Source: Methyloversatilis sp.
GTDB lineage: Bacteria > Pseudomonadota > Gammaproteobacteria > Burkholderiales > Rhodocyclaceae
Length of the DNA: 50,222 nucleotides
Direction of reading: 5' to 3'
NCBI GenBank assembly: GCA_016791045.1
Contig: JAEUNO010000040.1
Coordinates: 1 to 50,222, forward strand
Shown here piece after piece: positions 15,243 through 23,865 of this stretch. Both the position numbers and the translations under genes were made by a program. Numbering within the stretch: the first letter of the stretch is position 1; each line of letters begins with the position of its first letter. The notes under the pieces are model-generated. The model searched no databases and was not told the origin of the DNA. It was given only the letters and a program-made list of their open reading frames with translations.

Positions 15243-16048
15243 GTGCGGCAGTGGCGCGGGCGCGTCTGGGTGTAAGAAGCGACGCCGACGAACAGGCGGC
15301 GGAACAGCGCAGTGCGCTGCTGCGCCGGGTGGTGGTGGCAGGCGGTCTGATCGCGCTGCTGATCGGCGGCCTGGCGTTGTTCGACGTGAGTCGAAAGCCG
15401 GCCGAGCCCTTGCCGCCCCCGATGGCCGGCGCGCAACCCGAGCCGTCCGTCGCCGAAGCCGAGCCGCCGGCCGAGGAGACTGCACTGCCACCGTTGCCGC
15501 CGGCTGATGAAGGCACAAGCGATCCGGGTGCGTCCGACGACGCTGCGGCGGAGGCAAGGACCGTCAATCTGCCTGATACCCCGCCACCGCTGCCCGAAGG
15601 CACGGCGCGTCCCGAGGCGCCCGCCGGAACCGCCGAAGCGGAGCCCGCTCCCGCTCCCGCCGCCGCCGCACCGGCCACGCCCGGTCGCCTGGTGATCGGT
15701 CATGGCGAACCGCGTCCATCGGCAGCGACGCAGCGGGCGCCGGCGCAGGCAGCGGCACGCGCGCCGGTCGCCCAGCCGATCACCCGCACGCCGCCGCCGG
15801 CGGCCGCCGGCCAGGGCGAAATCACCGGCTACCGGGTGCAGGTCGGCGTGTTCAGCAGCGTGGCCAACGCGGAAGACGTGCGTGCGAAACTGGCGCTCAA
15901 GGGCATCCCGTCGCAGATCGAGGCGCGCGTGCATGTCGGCCCGTTCAAGACGCGCGCAGAAGCCGATCAGGCGCGCGCGAAGCTGCGCGCACTGGGCATG
16001 GACAGTGGCGCGCCGGCGCCGGTGCGGGCCACGACGGGCCGCCCGTGA
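15239..16048 (+). CDS. SPOR-domain membrane protein
   Basis: The 269-residue protein has one N-terminal transmembrane segment (VVVAGGLIALLIGGLALF, about 37-54), a long Pro/Ala/Glu-rich periplasmic linker (60-200), and a C-terminal SPOR domain (about 198-258: YRVQVGVFSSVANAEDVRAKL and VHVGPFKTRAEADQARAKL). SPOR domains bind denuded glycan strands at the division septum, so it probably acts in the periplasm at cell division. It overlaps the preceding gene by ATGA, indicating an operon with the DUF2802 protein. It is FtsN- or DedD-like in layout but not assignable to either. Confidence 0.85.
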   Translation: MSAAVARARLGVRSDADEQAAEQRSALLRRVVVAGGLIALLIGGLALFDVSRKPAEPLPPPMAGAQPEPSVAEAEPPAEETALPPLPPADEGTSDPGASDDAAAEARTVNLPDTPPPLPEGTARPEAPAGTAEAEPAPAPAAAAPATPGRLVIGHGEPRPSAATQRAPAQAAARAPVAQPITRTPPPAAAGQGEITGYRVQVGVFSSVANAEDVRAKLALKGIPSQIEARVHVGPFKTRAEADQARAKLRALGMDSGAPAPVRATTGRP

Positions 16049-16108
16049 AAACTGCCGCGCCCTGAATCCCGACAGACTCTAAAGCCCGTGTTCGATCCGG
16101 ACGTAAAG

Positions 16109-16122
16109 CTGATCCTGATCAA
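16109..16122 (+). promoter_or_regulatory. Possible FNR/Anr-type site upstream of the chemoreceptor gene
   Basis: CTGATCCTGATCAA matches TTGAT-N4-ATCAA at nine of the ten conserved positions. It lies 20 bases upstream of the ATG at 16143, so it would act at or near the transcription start. A single imperfect 14-base match can occur by chance. Confidence 0.3.
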
Positions 16123-16142
16123 TAAAAACATGCGAGGCTGCG

Positions 16143-17258
16143 ATGGCGCTTCTGGGCTGGGTGAAAAGGACGGAGCTGGATGCTCTGGCGGATGAGGGAA
16201 AGCGTTTGCGCCAGGAGCTCGGCGCATTGCGGGCGGAAATCGAGCGCCTCGAAGGCGAACGGGCCGAACTGCAGCGAACCAACGAGGACATCCGCGCCCA
16301 GTGCGGCTTCAACGCCGGGCTGCTGTCGAATCTGACGGCTTACGCCGGCTCGTTCCAGCGTTTCCGGACCACTCTGGCCTCTCTGGCCGGCATCGTCACC
16401 GGCGAAGCCGATCGCGCGGCCGACACGGCAACCCGCATATCGCAGACGGCCGAAGGCAGCCGGGTCATCGCAGCCGGCCTGGAGGGCTATTCGGCGCGGC
16501 TGAAGGACACCGCTCTCAGCGTCGACACGCTGCGCGAGCGCGCCGAGCGGATCGGCGGCATCGTCGGGCTGATCCGCGAAATCGCCGACCAGACCAATCT
16601 GCTGGCGCTGAACGCCGCGATCGAAGCGGCGCGCGCCGGCGAACAGGGCCGCGGCTTCGCCGTCGTGGCCGACGAGGTGCGCAAGCTGGCCGAACGCACC
16701 GGTGCCGCGACGTCCGAAATCGTTGGCTTGGTCAATGGCATACAGCACGACACCGCGCAGGCGACCGAACGCATGCAGGCGAATTCAGCCGATGCCGACG
16801 CCTATTCGGCCCAGGGGCTGACCGCGAGTTCGCAGCTGGATGCACTCAGCAGCCAGGCCGGTGCCAATGGCGCGCAGATGGCGGCGACCTCGCTGCGGAC
16901 CTTTGCCGAACTGGCAAAGGTCGATCATCTGGCCTACAAGATGGACGTCTATCAGGCGGCGTCCGGCGAGTCGGGTCTCACGCCGGACAGTTTCGCCAGC
17001 CATAAGAATTGCCGGCTGGGCAAGTGGTACTACGAGGGCGAAGGTCGTCGTTGTCACAGCCACCTGGACGGGTTCCGCGAGCTCGAAGGTCCGCACGAGG
17101 CGTTCCACCGCGTCGGCATCGAGGCGCTCGAACATGCCCGGGCCGGGCGTTTCGATGCCGCGCTGAGCAGCATCGCACGCATGGAAAACCTGAGTATCGA
17201 CGTCATCAGCGAGCTCGACCGCATGAGCGAATCGATCAATCACCGGCATCCGCACTGA
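16143..17258 (+). CDS. Cytoplasmic methyl-accepting chemotaxis protein with CZB zinc domain
   Basis: The 371-residue chemoreceptor has no transmembrane segment. It starts with a coiled coil (residues 10-50, [13 protein letters not shown]), then a signalling domain whose tip reads [21 protein letters not shown] with [17 protein letters not shown]. The C-terminal CZB domain shows [25 protein letters not shown] and PHEAFH. In CZB domains one Cys and three His bind zinc and sense zinc or hypochlorite-type signals, as in TlpD. It therefore likely signals to a CheA/CheW complex from the cytosol. No che or flagellar genes are in the window. An FNR-like sequence lies just upstream. Confidence 0.9.
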   Translation: MALLGWVKRTELDALADEGKRLRQELGALRAEIERLEGERAELQRTNEDIRAQCGFNAGLLSNLTAYAGSFQRFRTTLASLAGIVTGEADRAADTATRISQTAEGSRVIAAGLEGYSARLKDTALSVDTLRERAERIGGIVGLIREIADQTNLLALNAAIEAARAGEQGRGFAVVADEVRKLAERTGAATSEIVGLVNGIQHDTAQATERMQANSADADAYSAQGLTASSQLDALSSQAGANGAQMAATSLRTFAELAKVDHLAYKMDVYQAASGESGLTPDSFASHKNCRLGKWYYEGEGRRCHSHLDGFRELEGPHEAFHRVGIEALEHARAGRFDAALSSIARMENLSIDVISELDRMSESINHRHPH

Positions 17259-17384
17259 GCGTTTTGCCTGACAGGCACGCGGCGCTGCGCCGTATGCCCG
17301 CGAATCCGCGATAATCCGGCATCGTACGGCGCACGACCGTCAGGTCGCCGCGCCGCATTCCCTTGCAGACTTCCGGAGATACGC

Positions 17385-17765
17385 ATGTCGCGCACCATCG
17401 TTTCCACCCCTGATGCACCCGCTGCCATCGGCACCTATTCGCAGGCCGTGAAGGTCGGCAACACGGTCTATCTGTCGGGCCAGATCGGTCTCGATCCGGT
17501 CAAGATGGACATGGTCGACGGCATCGACGCCCAGATCGCCCGCGTGTTCGACAATCTGAAGGCGGTCGCCGAAGCCGCCGGCGGATCGCTCGACGACGCG
17601 GTCAAGCTCAATGTCTATCTCACCGACCTCGGCAATTTCGTCAAGGTTAACGAAGCCATGGCGCGCTACCTGAAGCAGCCCTATCCGGCGCGCGCCGCGG
17701 TCGGTGTGTCGGCGCTGCCGCGCGGCGCCATGGTCGAGATCGACGGCGTGCTGGTGATCGACTGA
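17385..17765 (+). CDS. ridA: RidA family enamine/imine deaminase
   Basis: The 126-residue protein hydrolyses reactive 2-aminoacrylate-type enamines produced by PLP enzymes. It shows the family sequence [20 protein letters not shown] then SGQIGLDP, and the conserved substrate-binding Arg103 in [20 protein letters not shown] with a nearby acidic residue. Length is typical. CCGGAG precedes the ATG at 17385. It lies 28 bases upstream of recG and may be co-transcribed. The role in housekeeping protection of PLP enzymes is from family knowledge. Confidence 0.92.
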   Translation: MSRTIVSTPDAPAAIGTYSQAVKVGNTVYLSGQIGLDPVKMDMVDGIDAQIARVFDNLKAVAEAAGGSLDDAVKLNVYLTDLGNFVKVNEAMARYLKQPYPARAAVGVSALPRGAMVEIDGVLVID

Positions 17766-17793
17766 ACCCGCCCGGGTTGTTGCCGGTCGTGCG

Positions 17794-19818
17794 GTGAGCA
17801 CCCGGAGCGAAGCGCTCGCCGCGGCGCTGGACAAGCTCGGTCTCGGCGCAGACGCCGCGCTGGTGCTGCACTTTCCGCTGCGCTACGAAGATGAAACCCG
17901 CCTGACGCCGCTGGCGCAGGCGAGGGCCGGCGCGCCGGTGCAGATCGAGGTCGAGGTGAGCGCCAGCGAGGTGAAGTTCAAGCCGCGCCGCCAGCTCATC
18001 GTCAGCGCCTTCGACGACAGCGGCACGGTGACGCTGCGCTTCTTCAACTTCTATCCGTCGCAGCAGAAGCAGCTCGCCGTCGGGCGCAGGGTGCGCCTGT
18101 TCGGAGACATCACGCCCGGTTTCTTCGGTGCCGAAATGCTGCACCCCCGCGTGCGCAGCGTGGGTGAGGACACCCCGCTCCCGGACCGCCTGACGCCGGT
18201 CTATCCGACCACGGCCGGCCTGTCGCAGGCCAGCCTGCGCCGCGCCATCGACGAGGCGCTGGCGCGCGTCAGCCTCGACGACAGCCTGCCCGACGCCCTG
18301 CGCCGGCACTACCGATTGATGCCGTTCGCCGAGGCGGTGGACGCGCTGCACCGGCCGCGACCGGGCGAATCGCTGCGTGACATGGACGAACGGCTCGCCC
18401 CCGCCTGGCGGCGCATCAAGTTCGACGAACTGCTGGCACAGCAGATCAGCCTGAAGCGCGCGCACGACGCGCGGCGCAGTCGCGACGCCCCGCCACTGGC
18501 CGGCAAGGGTGCGCTCATCAAGCGCTTTCTCGCCGCACTGCCGTTCCGCCTGACCGGTGCGCAGGCACGGGCCTGGAAGGAAATTTCCGGTGATCTGGCG
18601 CAGCCCTTTCCGATGCAGCGGCTGCTGCAGGGCGACGTCGGCTCGGGCAAGACGGTGGTCGCCGCGCTCGCCTGCCTGCGCGCGGTCGAGGCCGGCTATC
18701 AGGCAGCCTTCATGGCGCCGACCGAAATCCTCGCCGAGCAGCACTACCGCAAGCTGGCTGGCTGGCTGGAGCCGCTCGGCATCCGCGTGGCCTGGCTGTC
18801 GGGCAGCCTGAAGGCGCGCGACAAGCGTGCGATGAAGGCGCTGATCGCCAGCGGCGAGGCGCCGGTGGCGGTCGGCACGCATGCGCTGATCGAGGACGCG
18901 GTCGATTTCGCCCGCCTCGGTGCGGCGGTGGTCGACGAACAGCACCGCTTCGGCGTGCGCCAGCGGCTTGCGCTGCGCGCCAAGGCCGGCGGCATCAGCC
19001 CGCACCAGCTGATGATGAGCGCCACGCCCATCCCGCGCACACTGGCCATGAGCTACTACGCCGATCTCGACGTGTCGGTCATCGACGAGCTGCCGCCGGG
19101 CCGCACGCCGGTGCTGACCAAACTCATTTCGGCCGCGCGGCGCGAACAGGTGATCGCCCGCGTGCGCGACGCCTGCGCGGTCGGCGCCCAGGCCTACTGG
19201 GTGTGTCCGCTGATCGAAGAGTCGGAAACCCTGCAACTGCAGACCGCGATCGACACCCATGAACAACTGGTTGCCGCCTGTGCCGATCTGAAGGTGGGTC
19301 TGGTGCATGGCCGCATGAAGCCGGACGAGAAGGCGGCGGTGATGGCCGCCTTCGTCGCCGGCGACATCGACCTGCTGGTGGCGACGACGGTGATCGAGGT
19401 CGGCGTCGACGTGCCCAACGCCAGCCTGATGGTGATCGAGCACGCGGAGCGCTTCGGCCTGTCGCAACTGCACCAGTTGCGCGGCCGGGTCGGGCGCGGC
19501 AGCCGCGAATCGGCCTGCGTGCTGCTGTACGAGGGGCCGCTGTCGCAGACCGCGCGGGAGCGGCTGCGTGTCATCCATGCCTACACCGACGGCTTCATGA
19601 TCGCTGCCGAAGATCTGAAGCTGCGCGGCCCGGGCGAGTTCATCGGCAGTCGCCAGTCCGGCCAGCCGCTGCTGCGCTTCGCCGACCTGCTGCTCGACGA
19701 GGCGCTGGTCGAACTGGCGCGCGAAGCGGCGGCAACCCTGCTGCACGACGATGTCGCGGCGGCCGAACGCCATCTGGCGCGCTGGCTGGCCGGGCGGGAA
19801 GACCTGCTGAAGGCGTGA
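17794..19818 (+). CDS. recG: ATP-dependent DNA helicase RecG
   Basis: RecG remodels stalled forks and Holliday junctions. The 674-residue protein has the N-terminal wedge OB-fold region (about 50-150), helicase motif I GDVGSGKT (280-287), the DEQH box (381-384), MSATPIPRTLAMSYYADLD, and the C-terminal helicase with VATTVIEVGVDVPNASLMVI, QLHQLRGRVGRG and a TRG-like region (FGLSQLHQLRGRVGRGS, LKLRGPGEFIGSRQSG). The GTG start at 17794 gives normal family length; the ribosome site is weak. It follows ridA closely and is convergent with the PhoX-like gene. Confidence 0.95.
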   Translation: MSTRSEALAAALDKLGLGADAALVLHFPLRYEDETRLTPLAQARAGAPVQIEVEVSASEVKFKPRRQLIVSAFDDSGTVTLRFFNFYPSQQKQLAVGRRVRLFGDITPGFFGAEMLHPRVRSVGEDTPLPDRLTPVYPTTAGLSQASLRRAIDEALARVSLDDSLPDALRRHYRLMPFAEAVDALHRPRPGESLRDMDERLAPAWRRIKFDELLAQQISLKRAHDARRSRDAPPLAGKGALIKRFLAALPFRLTGAQARAWKEISGDLAQPFPMQRLLQGDVGSGKTVVAALACLRAVEAGYQAAFMAPTEILAEQHYRKLAGWLEPLGIRVAWLSGSLKARDKRAMKALIASGEAPVAVGTHALIEDAVDFARLGAAVVDEQHRFGVRQRLALRAKAGGISPHQLMMSATPIPRTLAMSYYADLDVSVIDELPPGRTPVLTKLISAARREQVIARVRDACAVGAQAYWVCPLIEESETLQLQTAIDTHEQLVAACADLKVGLVHGRMKPDEKAAVMAAFVAGDIDLLVATTVIEVGVDVPNASLMVIEHAERFGLSQLHQLRGRVGRGSRESACVLLYEGPLSQTARERLRVIHAYTDGFMIAAEDLKLRGPGEFIGSRQSGQPLLRFADLLLDEALVELAREAAATLLHDDVAAAERHLARWLAGREDLLKA

Positions 19819-19850
19819 GCGCCGATCAACCGGGCTTTTACGGGCGTACG

Positions 19851-19873
19851 AAAAAGGGGGGCCGAAGCCCCCC
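19851..19873 (-). terminator. Rho-independent terminator of the PhoX-like gene
   Basis: On the minus strand GGGGGGC-TTCG-GCCCCCC (19873-19856) is followed by TTTTT (19855-19851), a classic tetraloop hairpin plus T-run just after the stop at 19898. On the plus strand the same hairpin may also limit read-through from recG, but without a T-run. Confidence 0.85.
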
Positions 19874-19897
19874 TCGTTACTGCGTGCTACCGAAGGA

Positions 19898-21283
19898 TCA
19901 GCCGACGCGGCGACGCGCCATCAGACCCATCAGGCCGAGGCCTGCCAGGAACATGACGTAGGTTTCAGGTTCCGGCACGGCCGTGATCTGCAGCAGCGTG
20001 TCGTTGCCGCTCGCTGGGTGCTGCACGTTCAGGTAGGCGACGTTCGGGTTGAACTTGTCGAAGTACAGACCCGTCGGCTCGGCGCCTTCGGTCGACAGCG
20101 ACGCCCAGCGGCTGACCGATTCAGCCACGCCGTCGCGGTCCGCATCCTGCGCAAACCAGATGTCGGCGCGACCGCCCGGCTGGTCTTCGATGATGTAGAT
20201 GTTGCCGTTGGCATCGATGGCCAGGTTGTCCGGGCTCGTGAATTCGCTGCCGACCGCTGCGCCGGTGACCGAATTGAAGGTGGACCGGTTGGCGAACACC
20301 TTCATTTCGCTGGTGGCGAGATTCAGCGAGTACACCTCGTTGGTCGTCGTAGTGGCGATGTACAGCACTTCGTCGCCGTTCGCGAGCACCTGCATCTCCA
20401 GATCTTCGGGGCGCTGGTAGTTCGTGCCGCCGACCATGTCGGCTGCGGCACGGCCATCCATCGAGAACGTGCCGCCGCCGACATTGACCATCGCGTTCGC
20501 GGTGCCGGCCAGCGGGGTGCCGGTGCCGGTCGTGATGGCTTCCCAGGTCGCAGCGCCCACGGCGTTCGAGTTACTGCCGCCATTGGTCTTCAGAACGAAG
20601 GTCTGGCCCTTGTCGAAGTAGCTGTTGCCGGTCGTGGCAGCCGGGGCGGCCGACACATACTTGTAGATCGAGCCGCCGTTGAATTCGTCAATGAAGTAGA
20701 AGCTGTTGTTCTTGTCGAACGCGCCACCTTCGTGCGATACGCGCGGAACGACGTTGCGATGCACGAAATCGGCGTTCGACGTATCGGCCAGCGGGTTGGT
20801 CACTTCGAACAGGCGACCCTTGGTGCTGTTGGTGCCCCACGACTCTTCAGCCGTCATGTAAGTGCCCCACGGGGTCCAGCGCGAGAAGTCGCCAGCCACG
20901 AAGCCCTGGGTACCCGATGCCACGATGGTCTTGGTGACGCCGGTCCACAGATCGGTGCGCTGCACGCCGCCGGCACCGGTTTCGAACGGTGCGTAGAGAT
21001 AACGGCCGGCATCGGTGCCGGTTTCGTTGGCGGTGATCATGTCCCAGTTGCCGCTGTTCGATTCGCCGAGACCGAGCTGGGTGTTGCGATCGGCCAGGAC
21101 CTTCTGCGAGAAGAACGGCGACGACAGTTGCAGCGGTGCGCTTTCCGGCAATGAGCCGGCCGCGACGTTTCCGGCCAGTGCCGTGAAATTGTCGAAGTAG
21201 GTGTTGTCGGCCGCGGAAACCTGGTGGGCGGAAGCGCCCATCAGGCCAATGGCGGCAGCTATGGCGAGTTTGCGGGACTGCAT
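19898..21283 (-). CDS. PhoX-like (DUF839) secreted protein with PEP-CTERM sorting signal
   Basis: The 461-residue protein has a signal peptide (to about VSAAD, residue 25), a beta-propeller-like DUF839 body, and a C-terminal PEP-CTERM tail: VPEPETYVMFLAGLGLMGLM then ARRRVG. Segments such as VPRVSHEGGAFDKNNSFYFID and EFTSPDNLAIDANGNIYIIED are typical of PhoX-family phosphatases, which use calcium/iron. The PEP-CTERM tail predicts processing by an exosortase and export to the surface or extracellular matrix. Phosphatase activity is not shown by recognisable catalytic residues here. It is monocistronic with its own terminator. It is convergent with recG. Confidence 0.85.
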   Translation of the reverse strand: MQSRKLAIAAAIGLMGASAHQVSAADNTYFDNFTALAGNVAAGSLPESAPLQLSSPFFSQKVLADRNTQLGLGESNSGNWDMITANETGTDAGRYLYAPFETGAGGVQRTDLWTGVTKTIVASGTQGFVAGDFSRWTPWGTYMTAEESWGTNSTKGRLFEVTNPLADTSNADFVHRNVVPRVSHEGGAFDKNNSFYFIDEFNGGSIYKYVSAAPAATTGNSYFDKGQTFVLKTNGGSNSNAVGAATWEAITTGTGTPLAGTANAMVNVGGGTFSMDGRAAADMVGGTNYQRPEDLEMQVLANGDEVLYIATTTTNEVYSLNLATSEMKVFANRSTFNSVTGAAVGSEFTSPDNLAIDANGNIYIIEDQPGGRADIWFAQDADRDGVAESVSRWASLSTEGAEPTGLYFDKFNPNVAYLNVQHPASGNDTLLQITAVPEPETYVMFLAGLGLMGLMARRRVG

Positions 21284-21626
21284 TGTTGGACTCCCTGATT
21301 GAATGCCTTGCAGACGACAAGGTGAAAGCAGGGTAGTCAGCGTGCGTGAACGGACCGTGATGCAGATCGATGGGGTCGCTGGTCCGATCGGCGCATCGTT
21401 TGTTAACCCTGCTTAATGTCCCGCAGCACGAGCTGTGGATCGAGCGCTTGCGGGGTCAATCCGGAGCGCAGGTGCACAGGGCCGCGTTCATGCCGGGCGC
21501 GTCGATCAGTGCAGAGGGTTCCGCTGCGGCCTGCGCCGGATCGATCGAATCAATGTGCCGGCCGGCATCGGCTCACGACCCCGCGGCTCCAGCCTGAAGC
21601 CGGCGGGGCTGCCGTTCGTCAGCTGG
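21284..21626. other. Intergenic region upstream of the PhoX-like gene
   Basis: No convincing gene, hairpin or known operator is recognised. It should hold the promoter of the PhoX-like gene (minus strand) near 21300-21350 and the end of the DUF2721 transcript. Translations in the stretch look like non-coding noise. Confidence 0.4.
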
Positions 21627-22067
21627 CTAGCGGTTGGCGTGGGTGGCGGTGAACACCGCCACGAACACTTCGCGCAGGAACAGGCTCAGCGACAGGATCA
21701 GCGACAGCATGGCCAGTACGAAGAAGCCGGCCAGCAGGTCGGACAGCACGACCGTGAACAGCACGCCGAAGAAGGCGCACGACACCACCAGACAGACCAT
21801 CAGCGCCGACAGCACGGCGAACAGCACCGCCAGATAGACCAGGCGTGCACGCTGCGACAGCAGCGCGAGTTCGGTCGCGTTGCTCATCGTTTCGTCTTCG
21901 CACTGCTTGCCGCCACGCGCCAGCACCACACGGCGACGGTCGATGATGCGACCGAGCCGGTTGTTCAGCGTACCGATCAGCGTGGCGATCGCGGTCAGCA
22001 GGAAAACCGGCGCCACGGCCAGACCGATGGCGTGCGTGATGGTGTCGATGGTGGTTTGCAGAACCAT
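21627..22067 (-). CDS. DUF2721 family membrane protein
   Basis: The 146-residue protein has about three transmembrane segments: an N-terminal one (AIGLAVAPVFLLTAIATLIG), then ARLVYLAVLFAVLSALMVCL, and DLLAGFFVLAMLSLILSLSLF. The conserved TLNNRLGRIIDRRR and LSQRARL segments fit DUF2721. Its function is unknown. It starts nine bases after rlmJ on the same strand and is probably co-transcribed with it. Confidence 0.8.
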   Translation of the reverse strand: MVLQTTIDTITHAIGLAVAPVFLLTAIATLIGTLNNRLGRIIDRRRVVLARGGKQCEDETMSNATELALLSQRARLVYLAVLFAVLSALMVCLVVSCAFFGVLFTVVLSDLLAGFFVLAMLSLILSLSLFLREVFVAVFTATHANR

Positions 22068-22076
22068 GGCCGTGCC

Positions 22077-22922
22077 TTAGGGAATCTTGAAATCCAGTTC
22101 GAACTTTGCACCGTCGTCGAGCGCCAGCGTGCGGGTGAGCCAGGGCATGACGGTCTTCAGGGTGGCCGGCAGCGTCCATGGCGGATTGACGATGAACAGG
22201 CCGCTGCCGTGCATGCCGAAGCCGTCCGGAGACGGCTTGCGCGTGGTCAGCGTCACGTGCAGCCAGGCCGGCACCGGCAGGCGCTTGAGCTTGGCCGGCA
22301 GGTCGCGCGATTCCATGCGGTGCAGCTGCGGGTACCACAGGCAGTAGGTGCCGCCCGGAAAGCGCGTGTTGGCGTCGCGCAGCGTTTCGAAGGCCAGCCG
22401 GTAATCTTCGCGGATTTCGTACGGTGGGTCGATCAGCACCAGCGCGCGGCGCGGCGGCGGTGGCAGCAAGGTGCGCAGGCCGGAAAAACCGTCCGCCTTC
22501 TCGACCTTCACGCTGCGGCCGGCTTCGGCGAAGGCGGCGTTCAACAGCTTGTTGTCGGCGGTGTGCAGCTCGAACAGGCGCATCCGGTCGTCGTCGCGCA
22601 GCAGTGCGCGCGCAATCATCGGTGAGCCCGGATAGGCGCGCAGCTTCGCTCCGCTGTTGAAGGCGCGCACCAGATCGACATAGGTCGCGAGCTGCGGCGG
22701 CAGGTCGGGCGCCGACCACAGCTTCGCGATACCGCCGGCGTACTCGGCGTTCTTGGCCGCGAAACCGCTGTCGAGCGCGTAGCCGCCCGCACCGGCGTGC
22801 GTGTCGATGTACCAGTAGGGTTTGTCCTTCTGGTTCAGGTGCTGAAGCAGTTCAACCAGTACGAAGTGCTTGAGCACGTCGGCCGGGTTGCCTGCATGGA
22901 AGGCGTGGCGGTAGCTGAGCAT
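22077..22922 (-). CDS. rlmJ: 23S rRNA (adenine-2030-N6)-methyltransferase RlmJ
   Basis: RlmJ methylates A2030 of 23S rRNA. The 281-residue protein begins MLSYRHAFHAGNPADVLKH, the family signature, has an SAM-binding stretch DTHAGAGGY, and the N6-methyltransferase catalytic motif Asp165-Pro-Pro-Tyr168 (DPPYE). The C-terminal GMHGSGLFIVNPPW also matches the family. Length is normal. The gene is divergent from the DUF1275 gene. Confidence 0.94.
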   Translation of the reverse strand: MLSYRHAFHAGNPADVLKHFVLVELLQHLNQKDKPYWYIDTHAGAGGYALDSGFAAKNAEYAGGIAKLWSAPDLPPQLATYVDLVRAFNSGAKLRAYPGSPMIARALLRDDDRMRLFELHTADNKLLNAAFAEAGRSVKVEKADGFSGLRTLLPPPPRRALVLIDPPYEIREDYRLAFETLRDANTRFPGGTYCLWYPQLHRMESRDLPAKLKRLPVPAWLHVTLTTRKPSPDGFGMHGSGLFIVNPPWTLPATLKTVMPWLTRTLALDDGAKFELDFKIP

Positions 22923-23047
22923 GGCGGGGCGGGCGTGGTGGAGCGCAAGTATACGTCGCCGCCCGGTGCGCCGGCCGGCGTTGTGGTGCGATGCGATACG
23001 ATCCGGACTTGGGCTGGTTGCCTTCCGTTCGGGAAAGAAGTGCGTCG

Positions 23048-23806
23048 ATGCCTATTCAGTACGTCCGGCAGCTGACGGGACGTGTCCGGACACCGGACGC
23101 CAACCGTCATCTCGGCTTTGCGCTCGCGTTTGTGGCGGGCGCCATCAACGCGGGCGGGTTTCTCGCTGTCGCGCAATACACGTCGCACATGACCGGCATC
23201 GTGTCTGCGATCGCCGACGATCTGGTGTTGCGCGAGTACGGACTGGTGCTCGCCGGGCTCGGTGGTCTTCTGTCCTTCCTGACCGGTGCGGCCTGCAGCG
23301 CCATCATGATCAACTACTCGCGTGGCCGGAAGCTGCACGGCGAGTATGCGCTGCCGCTGCTGCTGGAAGCCTGCCTGCTGCTGTGTTTCGGCTTGCTCGG
23401 GGCGCGGCTGTCGGAAATCCAGGGCCTGTTCGTGCCGCTGACCGTCATGCTCCTCTGTTTCATCATGGGCTTGCAGAACGCCATCATCACCAAGCTTTCG
23501 CACGGCGAGGTGCGCACGACGCACCTGACCGGCGTGATCACCGACATCGGCATCGAACTGGGCAAGCTGATCTACTGGAACCGCGGGCGCGCCGCCGACC
23601 AGCAGGTGAGCGCCGATCGCGATCGTCTGCGTGTCCTGCTGTCGCTGACGGGCTGCTTCTTTGGTGGGGGCGTTGCCGGGGCACTGGGCTTCAAGCACGT
23701 GGGCTATGTGTCCACGCTGCCTCTGGCAGCGCTGCTCGTCGCACTGGCGCTGATTCCCGCGCTCGATGACCTGACGCCGCTCTTCCGGAGGGCGCCGAGG
23801 CGCTGA
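23048..23806 (+). CDS. YoaK/DUF1275 family integral membrane protein
   Basis: The 252-residue protein has about six membrane spans and the DUF1275 features GAINAGGFLAVAQYTSHMTG, an AGLGGLLSFLTGAACSAIM segment, MGLQNAIITKLSHGEVRTTHLTG and TDIGIELGK. The family is of unknown function, possibly transport. The ATG at 23048 is preferred because GAAAGAAG precedes it and the protein then starts in the usual place; an upstream in-frame ATG at 22991 is possible. It is convergent with the following chemoreceptor gene. Confidence 0.85.
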   Translation: MPIQYVRQLTGRVRTPDANRHLGFALAFVAGAINAGGFLAVAQYTSHMTGIVSAIADDLVLREYGLVLAGLGGLLSFLTGAACSAIMINYSRGRKLHGEYALPLLLEACLLLCFGLLGARLSEIQGLFVPLTVMLLCFIMGLQNAIITKLSHGEVRTTHLTGVITDIGIELGKLIYWNRGRAADQQVSADRDRLRVLLSLTGCFFGGGVAGALGFKHVGYVSTLPLAALLVALALIPALDDLTPLFRRAPRR

Positions 23807-23865
23807 TCCGACGCGGCCGGCCGGGGGACGCGTCCGCAAACGCCCCCGACCGCGATACGCGAAAC

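Noticed and set aside
16080-16106. TAAA-N15-GGACGTAA as a flagellar sigma28 promoter for the CZB chemoreceptor
   Set aside because: The -35-like TAAA and spacing fit, but only four of eight -10 positions match GCCGATAA.
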